DNA of 64,000 nt, taken from the NCBI GenBank assembly GCA_035709005.1, contig DASTFB010000071.1, positions 147,240-211,239 on the forward strand. The letters run 5' to 3'. This stretch comes from Candidatus Methylomirabilota bacterium. Its GTDB lineage: Bacteria > Methylomirabilota > Methylomirabilia > Rokubacteriales > CSP1-6. The notes below the pieces were generated by a model that was given only the letters and a program-made list of their open reading frames with translations, was not told where the DNA came from and ran no database searches. Of this stretch, positions 52,139-61,035 are shown piece after piece. Both the position numbers and the translations under genes were made by a program. The stretch's first letter is position 1, and each line of letters begins with the position of its first letter.

Positions 52139-53188
52139 ATGAAGAGCCCGCGCTTCGGCCTGAACCGATTCGACGCCCGTTCCATCGACGGCTTCGCTGC
52201 CGATGTGCGACGGGCGGAAACGCTCGGCTGGGATGCGGCATTTCAGCCGGACTCGCAGCTCCGGCGTCGCGACACCTACGTGCTGTTGGCCGGCGCAGCC
52301 CGGGCCACCGAGCGGATCACGCTGGGGCCGCTGCTGGCGAATCCCGTGAACCGCCATCCCACGGTGACCGCCTCCTCCATCGCCACCATCGACGAGCTCG
52401 CCCCCGGGCGGGTCCTGCTCGGCTGGGGGGTCGGGGACACTGCGGTCCGCCTGGCCGGGCTGCGCCCGGCCCGCGTCAAGGAGCTGGAAGCGAGCACCCG
52501 GCTGATGCGTGCGCTGCTGGACGGCGAAGCGGTCGACGTCGGGGCAGCACAGCCGGCGCGCCTACCCCACCACCGGCCAGTGCCGATCTGGATCGCTGCG
52601 GGCGGGCCCCGGACGCTTCGCATGGCGGGCGGCGTCGCCGACGGAGTCTTCATCCGCGTGGGCACCCACCCGGCCAATCTCGCCGCGGCCATCGCGGCGA
52701 TTCGGGCCGGCGCCACGGAAGCTGGACGTGAGCCCTCGGCCGTCCGCCTGGGCGTGGTCCTGCACACCGTGCTCGTCGATGAACCCCAACGGGCGCTGAC
52801 CATGGCCAAGTCGATCGCGGCCGGCTACTACGAGTACTCGCCGGCGCTCTTCGAGCCTCCGAAGCTGGCCTGGACGGGCCCGGACCCGGAGACCTTGAAG
52901 CGCCAGCACCGCGTCTGGCCCGACTTCCACCACGCACCCGACCTGGAGGTCAGCGGCCGCGTCGTGGACTTCCTCCCGGTGAGCGCCGCCGAGGCCTTTA
53001 GCCTGCGCGGGGGGCCGGCGGCGGTAGCCGACCAGCTGGTCGCCCTGCTGCGCTCGGCGCCGGCCGAGCTGGACTACGTCGTCCTGCATCCGATCCCTAA
53101 CCCGACGATGCCGGACGATCCGGAGCGCGGCTACACGGCGCGCGTGGCCCGCGAGGTGCTGCCGCGGGTACGGCGGGCGCTGGGCTGA
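52139..53188 (+). CDS. LLM-class F420-dependent oxidoreductase
   Basis: 349 residues, ATG at 52139 after GGGAGGA. LLANPVNRHPTVTASSIATI and GWGVGDTAVRLAGLRPARV are luciferase-like motifs, and PIWIAAGGPRTLRMAGGVAD is the usual C-terminal half signature. It belongs to a different subfamily from the gene at 50525. The 131-base gap shared with the divergent hemerythrin gene should hold both promoters. Confidence 0.85.
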   Translation: MKSPRFGLNRFDARSIDGFAADVRRAETLGWDAAFQPDSQLRRRDTYVLLAGAARATERITLGPLLANPVNRHPTVTASSIATIDELAPGRVLLGWGVGDTAVRLAGLRPARVKELEASTRLMRALLDGEAVDVGAAQPARLPHHRPVPIWIAAGGPRTLRMAGGVADGVFIRVGTHPANLAAAIAAIRAGATEAGREPSAVRLGVVLHTVLVDEPQRALTMAKSIAAGYYEYSPALFEPPKLAWTGPDPETLKRQHRVWPDFHHAPDLEVSGRVVDFLPVSAAEAFSLRGGPAAVADQLVALLRSAPAELDYVVLHPIPNPTMPDDPERGYTARVAREVLPRVRRALG

Positions 53189-53197
53189 CGGGCGAGT

Positions 53198-53560
53198 CTA
53201 GCCCGGGGCCTCGGTCGGCACCGAGAGCCGGTAGTGCAGGCGCGCGCGCTCGAGGACCGAGTCGGCCACGTTCGACGAGACCTGGCGTAGCGCCATGAGC
53301 GCACCTTGCGCCGGCGGCATCCGCGCCGACGCCGGGTAGTCGGCCACCAGGAGTCGGCGCAAGGTGGCGCCGTCACCCGAAGCGCCGAACACGTCGGCAT
53401 AGGCACGCTCCACCGCCCGGTCGAAGCGCGCGTAATCCTCGACCGGGATCAGATGCGAGTGGCAATGGCAGAGGCGCTGCAGGATGGCCCGATGGGCGTT
53501 GCGATCGAAGTTGTCGATGCGATACGTGCACAGCAGCGAGATGCCCTGGTCGACGATCAC
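53198..53560 (-). pseudogene. Truncated MEDS-like sensory domain
   Basis: The 120-residue frame (GTG at 53560) matches by eye only the C-terminal half of a MEDS/DcmR sensory domain: SLLCTYRIDNFDRNAHRAIL and CHSHLIPVEDYARF. The N-terminal half, which should precede it, is absent; an in-frame TGA lies 5 codons upstream and the sequence before it is not domain-like. Probably a degraded gene, though translation of the fragment is possible. Confidence 0.45.
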
Positions 53561-53703
53561 TTCGCTCCAGAGTCATCCGTCTCCTCCCGACGCCCAGCCT
53601 AGCATCGCAGCGCCAGGACGACTACCCGATGCGCGGAGATGGGAAAACACTTTCACACCCGACACGGCGGGCGGAGGCGCCGCCAGTCGGGTATGCTACC
53701 GCC

Positions 53704-54120
53704 ATGAGTGACATGAAGATCGAGACGGTGCGGTCGTCGAGCAGCGGAGTCATCGGGCGAGCCACCAGCGTGGCGCGGGGCCACGAGCTCGTGCTCGATT
53801 CGTCGTCACGACCCCGGCCCGACGCGCTGACGAACAGTGAGGCGTTCCTGGCCGGCATCTCGTCGTGCGGCGTCACCTTGATCGAGATGCACGCTCAGGA
53901 AGTGGGCATCCCGGTGACGCACCTGGAGGTCGCCATCGAAGGGGCCCGCAGCGCGGCCGACCCCGCCCGGTTCGCCCGAGTCAGCATGACGTTCACGATC
54001 ACCGGGGTGAGCCAGCCCCAGGCCGAGGCGCTGGTGGAGACGTACCGCAGCCGGTGACCCCTCTACCGCACGGTCGCGGCCGCGACCGCGGTGGACGTCA
54101 AGGCGGTCGCCGTCGCGTGA
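53704..54120 (+). CDS. OsmC/Ohr family protein, probable selenoprotein (UGA at codon 118)
   Basis: Thiol-dependent (hydro)peroxide-reductase family. Start ATG 53704. The first conserved Cys is Cys55 in GISSCGVTLIEMHAQEVG. The frame is usually read as ending at TGA 54055-54057 after YRSR, but it continues without another stop as PLYRTVAAATAVDVKAVAVA to TGA 54118-54120. The TGA replaces the second conserved Cys of the family (CP motif), so a 138-residue product with Sec118 is predicted. A 7-bp hairpin lies 14-31 bases after the TGA. A nonsense mutation or a sequencing error is the alternative, but the intact remainder of the domain argues against both. Confidence 0.82.
54071..54088 (+). promoter_or_regulatory. 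bSECIS-like hairpin in the OsmC gene
   Basis: CGGTCGC (54071-54077), loop GGCC (54078-54081), GCGACCG (54082-54088): a perfect 7-bp stem beginning 14 nt after the in-frame TGA, with the loop starting at nt 21. Bacterial SECIS elements have an apical loop with G early, about 16-37 nt after UGA. Confidence 0.7.
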
Positions 54121-54254
54121 CTGACGCTTTAGACGGTTCCGACGACCCCGCCGCGCCGCGGGGCGAATAAAGCAAACGCCTCATTGCACGGGTCCCCCCC
54201 GGACTGTTAGGACTCGTGACTCGGGTACTCAGCCAAGACGGGGAGGGGACCCTT

Positions 54255-54446
54255 ATGAGGCTATTGCTGATTCCTGTGCTTGTGGTGTTGCTCGCGGCGT
54301 GCAGCTCTCCGATGCGCTGGTGGCGCGTCGGCAATTGTGTTGTCCTCTACGATGATCGTGAGGTCAGCCGGCAATTCGTCGTCGCCGGCGAGCAGTGCGA
54401 CGTGAAGCGGGTCGAGATGCCCGTCAGCTACGGCTCGGCACGCTGA
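54255..54446 (+). CDS. Small lipoprotein of unknown function
   Basis: 63 residues from ATG 54255, with GGAGGGG upstream. Signal peptide with lipobox VLLAACSS (Cys about 16), then a short charged domain with two Cys (GNCVVLYD and EQCDVKRVE). No family recognised. It ends 23 bases inside the convergent M48 peptidase gene. A candidate -35 TTGCAC is at 54184. Confidence 0.6.
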   Translation: MRLLLIPVLVVLLAACSSPMRWWRVGNCVVLYDDREVSRQFVVAGEQCDVKRVEMPVSYGSAR

Positions 54447-55584
54447 GCCGGGCTGCCATCGCCCGCGCGATGCGGCGGTCGATGGACGGATGCGAATGTA
54501 GCAGCAGCTCCTTCACCGGGTGCGGGCGGCGCTCGGCCAGGTTGAGCGCCGCCAGCCGCTCCATAGCGGCGACGAACGCCCGCGCGTCGCCCGTCACGGC
54601 CAGGGCGAAGTCGTCGGCCTGACGCTCGATCCACCGTGAAAACCCGTTGGCCAGGGGCGTGGTCAGCAGACCGAGCGCGAGCACGACCAGCGCGAGCCAC
54701 GGGACGCCGGCGGGATCGGCCTGACCCGCCAGTCCCCAGGCCGTCCCGCCCACCTCCAGGAGGCGGTCCACCGCCCAGAGCGCCACAATCGCGAGGACGG
54801 CCTGCACCCCGAGCGCTCGCCAGGTGTCGCGGTGGACGTGGTGCGCCAGCTCGTGGGCGAGCACGGATGTCACCTCGTCTGGCGGAAACTCGTTCACCAG
54901 CGTGTCGAAGAGGATGATGCGGCGCGTCCGGCCGAGGCCGGCCACCGCGGCATTGGCCGTGCGGCTCTTGCGAGACTGATCGGCGACCCAGACGCCAATT
55001 GCCCGGACTCCCGCGCTCTCGGCCAGCGCCAGGAGCCGCTCCCGCAGCTGCGCGTCGGCGAGAGGGGTCAGGCGGTAGAAGAGCGGAAGCAGCCAGACGG
55101 GGAAGATCACGGCAAGCGCGATCTGGACCACGACGAAAAAGCCCGCCGCGAGCAGCCACCAGAGCGGAGTGGCCTCTATCAGGCCATAGATGACTTCGAC
55201 CGCCCCCAGCGCCAGCGCTCCGCCCAGCACGGCGGCCTTGAGGCGGTCGGCCAGCCAGCCCCGGAGCGTCTGATGCAGGAGCCCGTACCGTCGTGGCAGC
55301 CAGTACCCGCGCACCCAGGTCAGGGCGAAGGTCAGCAGGCCCTGGCCGACGCCGAGAGTGACCGCGACCACGCCGACCAGCCACCAGCGGGCTCCCGAGA
55401 TTGGACCGGCGAGGTCCACGAGCGCCGGTCCCGCGCCGGACAGCAGCCACCCCACCAGGTAGAGCACGCTCAAGACGAGCCCGACCATGCCCAATACGAG
55501 CTGGATCCTGTGGTAGCGGGTCGCCTCTTCGCCCACCGGTGATCTGCCGGCTAGGCCGCGCGCGAGTCCGACCGGCACGGCCAT
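54424..55584 (-). CDS. M48 family metallopeptidase (Ste24/CAAX protease-like)
   Basis: About 386 residues from ATG 55584 (a GTG at 55536 would give 370). Several membrane helices (about 35-185), then the zinc motif VLAHELAHHVHRD (HExxH) and the third ligand Glu in SRWIERQADDFAL. It resembles integral-membrane CAAX prenyl protease/HtpX-type enzymes of protein quality control. The start overlaps the end of the DUF2071 gene, suggesting co-translation. Confidence 0.85.
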   Translation of the reverse strand: MAVPVGLARGLAGRSPVGEEATRYHRIQLVLGMVGLVLSVLYLVGWLLSGAGPALVDLAGPISGARWWLVGVVAVTLGVGQGLLTFALTWVRGYWLPRRYGLLHQTLRGWLADRLKAAVLGGALALGAVEVIYGLIEATPLWWLLAAGFFVVVQIALAVIFPVWLLPLFYRLTPLADAQLRERLLALAESAGVRAIGVWVADQSRKSRTANAAVAGLGRTRRIILFDTLVNEFPPDEVTSVLAHELAHHVHRDTWRALGVQAVLAIVALWAVDRLLEVGGTAWGLAGQADPAGVPWLALVVLALGLLTTPLANGFSRWIERQADDFALAVTGDARAFVAAMERLAALNLAERRPHPVKELLLHSHPSIDRRIARAMAARLSVPSRS

Positions 55585-56396
55585 GGCGCCCAGACCCATA
55601 CGTCGAGCCGCGCCGCGAAGTGCGCCAGCAGGGGCGTGTCGGGCAGATGCAGGCCGAGCGGGCGGGCCATCGTGTTCTCGCGGATCGCCACCACCGCCGG
55701 CTGCAGGGGCCAGGGCTGATGGTGCACTTCGGCGCGATACAGGGCGCCGTGGGCGTCGAAGGCGTAGAGACAGTAGCGCTCGGTCAGCCACCACTCCAGG
55801 CTGTCGGCCGGCGCCCGGGTCACACCGCCGCTGGGCCCATACTCCACCACGATCTCGGCCGGTGGCGACACCGGCGGCGGGCGCCGGCTCTCGAAGCGAA
55901 CGCGCCCGCGCTCGCGAACGGCCGAGGACTGCGCCCGAAAATAGGGCAGGAGGTACAGGAGGCGCGCGGTCGCGACCGCGAGGGCGCTGTCCGCGTCCAG
56001 GCTGAAGAACACCACGCCGGGGCGGCCCTCCACCGTCGCGTACGTCCGCACGTTGATCTCGGGAAACGTCGACACCCCGGGTATCGCCGGGAGCCCGCGC
56101 GGCCGCAGGCCGGTCAACCGGAACGGCGTGATGCCCAGCCACGCCGACCCGTGGAACGTGTCGACGGCGACAGTGGCGGGGAGCAGGGCCTGCAGCGTTG
56201 CCCGCGGTACCGGCCAGTGCAGGAATACCAGGTCCTCCCAGGTTTGCGCCATGATCCACGGCTGATCGGGAATCGGCCAGGGCCGGTGGTCGGCCGGCGG
56301 CAACCGGTCGGGCTCGAGCGCACGGCCGGCGGTCAGCGCGAAGAGCTCAGCGGCCCCGTTGATGGCGGTCCGGACCAGGCGAGAGACGGCTGGCAT
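55551..56396 (-). CDS. YqjF/DUF2071 family protein
   Basis: 281 residues. FLHWPVPRATLQALLPATVA near residue 55, GITPFRLTGLRPRGLPAIPG and LEWWLTERYCLY near 185 are characteristic of DUF2071 (acetoacetate decarboxylase-like fold). Enzymatic function is not established. It precedes the M48 peptidase in an overlapping pair, transcribed leftwards. Confidence 0.82.
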   Translation of the reverse strand: MPAVSRLVRTAINGAAELFALTAGRALEPDRLPPADHRPWPIPDQPWIMAQTWEDLVFLHWPVPRATLQALLPATVAVDTFHGSAWLGITPFRLTGLRPRGLPAIPGVSTFPEINVRTYATVEGRPGVVFFSLDADSALAVATARLLYLLPYFRAQSSAVRERGRVRFESRRPPPVSPPAEIVVEYGPSGGVTRAPADSLEWWLTERYCLYAFDAHGALYRAEVHHQPWPLQPAVVAIRENTMARPLGLHLPDTPLLAHFAARLDVWVWAPWPCRSDSRAA

Positions 56397-56581
56397 GGAA
56401 GGATTGTCCTCATGCTATCAGCGCCCTCGGCTCGACGCACCCCGGCGCCCGCCGCACGCCTGGCCAGGGCGACGTCGTGGACCGTATGCGGAGCCTGGCT
56501 GACGACGATGCCCAGAAACAGCAGGGCGGCGAGCGACGCGAGCGATCGACCGAGGACGGCGAAACGGCCAGCGGCGTGCAC
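56333..56581 (-). CDS. Possible small membrane-anchored protein
   Basis: 82-residue frame from GTG, with one hydrophobic segment SLASLAALLFLGIVVSQAPH and no recognised domain. It overlaps the DUF2071 start by 64 bases, and its second half is Arg/Ala-rich, so it may be an artefact. It occupies the otherwise empty 224-base stretch between DUF2071 and the MFS gene. Confidence 0.25.
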   Translation of the reverse strand: MHAAGRFAVLGRSLASLAALLFLGIVVSQAPHTVHDVALARRAAGAGVRRAEGADSMRTILPCQPSLAWSGPPSTGPLSSSR

Positions 56582-56620
56582 GGCGGCGCCAGAATACCGG
56601 CGCCCCGATGGGCCATCAAC

Positions 56621-57976
56621 TCAACTGACGGCCAACACGGTCCTCAACAGATCGCGGACACCACGGGCGTTGCGCTCCTCGATTCTGAGTGCGGCGACGG
56701 CCGCCACCAGGCGGGCCACGGCAGAGAGCAGAAAAAGAACGTGGAGGTTGGTCCACGTCCATCCGAGCATGGCGAAGCGCGCCGGGAGCTGGGAGGCCAG
56801 CACGCCGGAGACGACCGAGGCGGCCGCGAATCCCAGGCCGCCCGCTGCCGCGAACACGGCCACGTAGAAGGCCCGCTCGCGCCGGGGCGAGAGGTGAATG
56901 GTGAGATCCATGGCCGCGATCCCGTGACCGCCCCACAGAATGCCGGCGAGCACCGCTTCCAGCGCCAGCGGCCACAGGAAGCTCGGCGTGGCGAACAACC
57001 AGATGGCCGGCACCGCGGCGATGCCGAAGGAGCACAGGATGAGCACGGGCCGGGCCCCGAGCCGATCCACCGCCCGGCCCCAGGCCGGGGCGGCGGCGAT
57101 GCGCGTCACCGCCACCGCCACGCCGTGGAGCGCGGCGAGCACGAAGCCCGTCTGGAGATTGACCAGCATGTGGAAGGAGAAGAAGCTGGCCGACAGGCCG
57201 ACCGCGGCGTTCCAGCCGAGCAGATAGCGGAGGAACCGTCCGGCACCGTTGTCGCGCGCGACACGGCCCAGCACACGCCAGTCCGGACACTCGGCCGCGG
57301 CTGAGCTGCCGGGATCGTGCTGCCGGAACAGCAGCCAGACGCTGCAGCCGCCGGCCAACCCGGCCACCGCCGCCAGCCCGGCGAGAGTCTCGCCTCGCCA
57401 GCCGTTGGTTCCCAGGTAATCGAGGGCCACCCCGGCCGCGAGCGTGGCCGCCGTGCCGGCCAGCGTGATGTAAACCGTCCGCCGGCTGAAGAACCGCCCC
57501 CGAAGCGAATCGGGAACGAGATCGCCCATCCAGGCGATCCAGGCGTTGTTGCCGACGACGGCGAAGACGGCGCCCATGGCCACCACGCCGACGAAGAGCG
57601 GCAGCGCGTAGGACGGGGGGAGATCCACAAACGGCAGGAGGGCGACGGGCAGCCACACGAAGCGGGAGGCGCCGATCGCCGCGATGGCGACCCGTCGCGC
57701 GCCGTACGTCTGGGTCAGCCAGGCCCCGGGGATCTGCAAGATCTGGGCGGCCATGGGCAGCGCGCCCAGCATGCCGATGATGAACGGTGAGGCGCCGAGG
57801 TAGATCGCCCAGGCCGTGAGCACGGCGCCGCCGGCGCAGGCGGTGAACAGCTCGGACGCCGCGCCTTCCGCGTACGAGGCGCGGACCGAGGCGCGCAGGG
57901 TGGACTCGGCGACGGACCGGCGGTGCCCGGAACGGGGCAGGGGGGCCGCGGCCAGGGCCGGGGCGCTGGCGGGCAC
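56621..57976 (-). CDS. MFS transporter
   Basis: 451-residue membrane protein, about 12 predicted helices. The MFS loop-type motif is GDLVPDSLRGRFFSRRTVY near residue 154, and the second half has RIAAAPAWGRAVDRLGARPV. The N-terminal 30 residues are Ala/Arg-rich and have no good ribosome site, so the true start could be slightly downstream. Substrate unknown. Confidence 0.8.
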   Translation of the reverse strand: MPASAPALAAAPLPRSGHRRSVAESTLRASVRASYAEGAASELFTACAGGAVLTAWAIYLGASPFIIGMLGALPMAAQILQIPGAWLTQTYGARRVAIAAIGASRFVWLPVALLPFVDLPPSYALPLFVGVVAMGAVFAVVGNNAWIAWMGDLVPDSLRGRFFSRRTVYITLAGTAATLAAGVALDYLGTNGWRGETLAGLAAVAGLAGGCSVWLLFRQHDPGSSAAAECPDWRVLGRVARDNGAGRFLRYLLGWNAAVGLSASFFSFHMLVNLQTGFVLAALHGVAVAVTRIAAAPAWGRAVDRLGARPVLILCSFGIAAVPAIWLFATPSFLWPLALEAVLAGILWGGHGIAAMDLTIHLSPRRERAFYVAVFAAAGGLGFAAASVVSGVLASQLPARFAMLGWTWTNLHVLFLLSAVARLVAAVAALRIEERNARGVRDLLRTVLAVS

Positions 57977-58269
57977 GGAGGCGCCTGGTCGGGGGACCGG
58001 CGGAGCGGTGGCGACACGGCCGAGGCCCTCGAGGTTCCGATCCGAAGTCTGAAGCAGGGGTCCAGCGTAGCGTGAGGGCAGAGGGCGCCCGAAGCTTTTT
58101 CCCGACCGCCCGGGCGAGCGCGTGCGCGGGAGCGTGTTCGGGGTGGCCGGCCCGTCCGACCCCTGACGCCGCTCCGCTTCGGGGCGTCAGCAAAGGGAGA
58201 GGAAGCGGCAGAAACTCCCCCAACCGGACCGGCCACGCTTGATTCCTGAGATAATTATGCCTGAAGGAA
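57977..58269. other. Intergenic region between the divergent MFS and DnaJ genes
   Basis: 293 bases. The one clear structure is CTGACGCC (58163-58170), an inner CCG-CTT-CGG, and GGCGTCAG (58183-58190), a stable stem. An AT-rich TTGATTCCTGAGATAATTAT segment lies 10-30 bases before the DnaJ-like gene and may hold its promoter, but spacing to a -35 box is poor. No coding sequence seen. Confidence 0.4.
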
Positions 58270-59061
58270 ATGGCTCGCACCCGCGCCGACAAGGACTACT
58301 ACCGCATCCTCGGGGTCGATCCGCAGGCGCCTGAGGACGAGGTCCGCCGCGCCTATCGCCGGCTCGCCCTGCAGTGGCATCCCGATCGCAACCCGAATCG
58401 CCCCCAGGCCGGCGAGCGGTTCAAGGAAATCAGCGAGGCCTACGCCGTCTTGATCGATGCCGGCAAGCGGCGCGAGTACGACCGCCTCCGCCAGATGGGC
58501 GCGTCCGGGCACTTCGGGCCGAGTCGGGAGGATCTCTTCCGCGATCTGTTCGCCGATCCGCGGGCCAGCGCCATCTTCGAGGAGCTGGCTCAGGAGTTCG
58601 AGCGTCTGGGCTTGCGGGTCGATCGCCAGGCCTTCCGCCACACGCTGTTTCAAGGTCGGGGGGTCATCGCCGGCGGCGTGTTCGTCATCACGCCGTTCAC
58701 CCCGGCGCTGGCGCTTCTGCGCCTGATGCGCGGCGCCCTTCGTCGCCCCGCCGCGCCGACGGTCCGCGAAGGCCTGCTGGCGCGAGCGGTGCGCGTCGGC
58801 CGGCAACTGCTCGGCTGGCCGTCCACGCCGCTACCCGCCGGCGCCGACGTGACGTATCCGCTCCGGCTGAGCCGATCCGAAGCCGTGCGCGGCGGAGCCA
58901 AGCGCCTCACCCTGAGTCGCGAGCACGGGCACGACGAGGTGGTGGTGAAGATTCCCGCCGGCGTGCGGTCGGGCACGCGGCTGAGGCTGCGGGGCAAGGG
59001 TCGCCCCGTCGCCGAGGGCCGATCCGGCGATGCCTACCTTGTCGTCGAAGTCACCGATTGA
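58270..59061 (+). CDS. DnaJ-like J-domain protein with DnaJ C-terminal domain
   Basis: 263 residues. The J-domain (about 9-75) has [20 protein letters not shown] and the HPD motif in [11 protein letters not shown] linker with a hydrophobic stretch (about 135-155) and a DnaJ-C-like substrate-binding domain ([20 protein letters not shown], then [18 protein letters not shown]) follow. It lacks the zinc-finger and Gly-rich linker, so it is a CbpA/type II-like cochaperone. It converges on the MBL gene with an 11-base overlap. Confidence 0.88.
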   Translation: MARTRADKDYYRILGVDPQAPEDEVRRAYRRLALQWHPDRNPNRPQAGERFKEISEAYAVLIDAGKRREYDRLRQMGASGHFGPSREDLFRDLFADPRASAIFEELAQEFERLGLRVDRQAFRHTLFQGRGVIAGGVFVITPFTPALALLRLMRGALRRPAAPTVREGLLARAVRVGRQLLGWPSTPLPAGADVTYPLRLSRSEAVRGGAKRLTLSREHGHDEVVVKIPAGVRSGTRLRLRGKGRPVAEGRSGDAYLVVEVTD

Positions 59062-60421
59062 CGGGATGGCCGGCCTTGAGCCAGGCGGTCATCCCTCCGG
59101 TGACGTTGTGCCAGTCCGAGATGCCGTGGCGCTTGAGGGCGCTGATCACAGAGCTCGACCTGAGGCCGCCGGCACACACAACGGCCTTGGGACGGTCGCG
59201 GGGAACCTCGTCCAGGCGGCCAACGGCTTCCAGCATGGGCAGGTGCAGGGCCCCCTCGATGTGCCCCTCGCGCCACTCGAAGGGCTCCCGGACGTCGATG
59301 ACCACCACGTCCCGGTGCTCTTCCAGCCACTCGGCCAGCGTGTAGACGGTGATCTGGGGCACGCTCTCCAGCGGCAGCCCCTCGCTCTTCCACTCCACCA
59401 TGCCGCGCGGCAGGAAGCCGACCACGGCGTCGACGCCGACCCGCGTGAGGCCGCCGAGGGCGCGCTCCAGGTCCGAGGGCCCCTGAGCGAGCAGGATCAA
59501 CGGCGCTCCTGCCGGGGCGAACCAGCTGGCGCGATCAGCGAACTGCGGGCTCTCGATCCACACGTTGAGCGCGCCCGGCACGTGCCCCTCGCCATACGTC
59601 CCCGGATCGCGTAGATCGAGCACACACGCGCCCTGCTGCACCGCCTCCCAGGCTTCCCGCGCGGTGAAGGGACGGGGCTTGACGCTGATCAGCGGCAGCA
59701 TGCCCTGATTCTTGCCCACGATGGTCGTGAACGACGGGGGCTTGGGCGGCAGCCCCTGCATGACCAGATCGACGAACTCCTGCCTGCTCCGGGCCCCCAG
59801 GGCGGCGTTGAAGCGGCGCTCGAAGCCGATGGTGGACGCCGACTTGGAGGACATGGCCCGCCCGCAGAGCGAGCCGGCGCCGTGAGCCGGGTAGATCTCC
59901 ACGCTGTCGGACAGCGGCAGGAGCGCGCGCTGCAGGCTCTCCCACAGATCGCCGGCGGCCGATGCCCCACCGAGGTCCGGACGACCGACGTCGCCGATGA
60001 ACAACGTGTCCCCCGTGAGCACGAACCAGGGCTCGCCGCTCCGCTCCCGGTCGGTCACGAGCAGACAGACGCTGTCCGGCGTATGTCCCGGCGTGTGCAG
60101 GACGGTGAGCTGCACCTGGCCGATGGCGATCTGATCACCGTCTTTCAGGGTCTCGTGGTCGAAGACGGCGCGGCTGGCCTGATGGAGCAGGATGGGGGCA
60201 TGGGTGAGGGCGGCCAGGTCGCGGTTGCCGGAGATGTGGTCGGCGTGGGTGTGGGTCTCGATGATCCTGGTGATGCGCACGCCCTTGCGGCGGGCCAGCC
60301 GAAGGTAGTCCTCCACGCGGTCACGCCCGGGGTCCACCACGACGGCTTCGCCGGCCCGTCCACAGCCGATCAGGTACGACAGGCAGCCCGACTCCTCGTT
60401 CGGCAACTGCTGGAAGATCAT
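59051..60421 (-). CDS. MBL-fold metallohydrolase with two rhodanese domains (persulfide dioxygenase-like)
   Basis: 456 residues. The beta-lactamase-fold domain (about 1-235) has the metal motif [18 protein letters not shown] and [17 protein letters not shown]. Two rhodanese-like domains follow (about 250-345 and 358-455). The second has [12 protein letters not shown], an intact active-site Cys; the first reads [16 protein letters not shown] and has no Cys, so it is probably non-catalytic. This architecture suggests sulfide/persulfide handling. Confidence 0.87.
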   Translation of the reverse strand: MIFQQLPNEESGCLSYLIGCGRAGEAVVVDPGRDRVEDYLRLARRKGVRITRIIETHTHADHISGNRDLAALTHAPILLHQASRAVFDHETLKDGDQIAIGQVQLTVLHTPGHTPDSVCLLVTDRERSGEPWFVLTGDTLFIGDVGRPDLGGASAAGDLWESLQRALLPLSDSVEIYPAHGAGSLCGRAMSSKSASTIGFERRFNAALGARSRQEFVDLVMQGLPPKPPSFTTIVGKNQGMLPLISVKPRPFTAREAWEAVQQGACVLDLRDPGTYGEGHVPGALNVWIESPQFADRASWFAPAGAPLILLAQGPSDLERALGGLTRVGVDAVVGFLPRGMVEWKSEGLPLESVPQITVYTLAEWLEEHRDVVVIDVREPFEWREGHIEGALHLPMLEAVGRLDEVPRDRPKAVVCAGGLRSSSVISALKRHGISDWHNVTGGMTAWLKAGHPVNR

Positions 60422-60440
60422 GACCCCGCCCTCCGCGTTT

Positions 60441-60446
60441 ATTATA
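60441..60446 (-). promoter_or_regulatory. -10 box of the MBL/rhodanese gene
   Basis: Reading the minus strand gives a perfect TATAAT, ending 20 bases before the start codon, with GGAGGG in the short leader. No well-placed -35 box. The same AT patch could serve the divergent Rieske gene. Confidence 0.45.
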
Positions 60447-60473
60447 GGGGCACTTCAGTCAAGGGGGTGACGC

Positions 60474-60791
60474 GTGACGGTGGCGCGGATGAAGGTGGCC
60501 GACGTGGCCGACGTTCCGGCCGGCCAGGGCCGCGTCGTGGAGGCCGGCAACCGCACCGTGGCCCTGTTCAACGTCGACGGACGTTTTTACGCCATCGACA
60601 ACGCCTGCTTGCATCGCGGCGGCCCCCTGGGCGAAGGCAATCTCGACGGGCGCGTGGTGCTGTGCCCCTGGCATGCCTGGGGCTGGGACGTCACCACCGG
60701 GCGCAACGTCAACAACCCGGCCGTCCAGGCCGCGTGCTTCCCCGTCACCGTCGCCGGCGGTGAGGTCTTCGTCGAGGTGCCGGCCGCGTGA
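60474..60791 (+). CDS. Rieske [2Fe-2S] ferredoxin-like protein
   Basis: 105 residues from GTG. The two cluster motifs are CLHRGGPLGEG (Cys-x-His near 45-47) and CPWHAWGWDV (Cys-x-x-His near 64-67). Single-domain electron-transfer protein like the ferredoxin of Rieske oxygenases or the NirD-type small subunit. No oxygenase partner is adjacent, so the partner is unknown. Confidence 0.9.
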   Translation: MTVARMKVADVADVPAGQGRVVEAGNRTVALFNVDGRFYAIDNACLHRGGPLGEGNLDGRVVLCPWHAWGWDVTTGRNVNNPAVQAACFPVTVAGGEVFVEVPAA

Positions 60792-60843
60792 GGTGACGAA
60801 CTCAGTGGCGGCACGGTCCAGGCCGCTGCTAGCATGGGGTCCC

Positions 60844-61035
60844 GTGGAAGCAGTCCTGTCGTCCCCGCCGGTCGTCCTCGTCGCCGTCGTTCTCGCCCTC
60901 GGCCTCGGCGCCTACGGCGTGCAGAAATACCAGCGGTGCCCGCACTGTGGCCGCCTGGTGCGCCGGGCCTTCCGTGGCTGGCTGCGCTGCACCGGCTGCG
61001 GGCGGCAATGGCGGCGCGGGTTGCGCGTGCGATGA
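60844..61035 (+). CDS. Small membrane protein with zinc ribbon
   Basis: 63 residues from GTG 60844. One membrane helix (about 8-24, PPVVLVAVVLALGLGAYG) then a CPHCG...CTGCG zinc ribbon (about 33-53). Function unknown. It overlaps the TPR gene by 4 bases, so the two probably work together. Confidence 0.55.
   Translation: MEAVLSSPPVVLVAVVLALGLGAYGVQKYQRCPHCGRLVRRAFRGWLRCTGCGRQWRRGLRVR

Noticed and set aside
53198..53610. Third possible selenoprotein: an in-frame TGA 5 codons upstream of the MEDS-like frame
   Set aside because: Sequence before the TGA is not MEDS-like, and the TGA does not sit at a conserved Cys.
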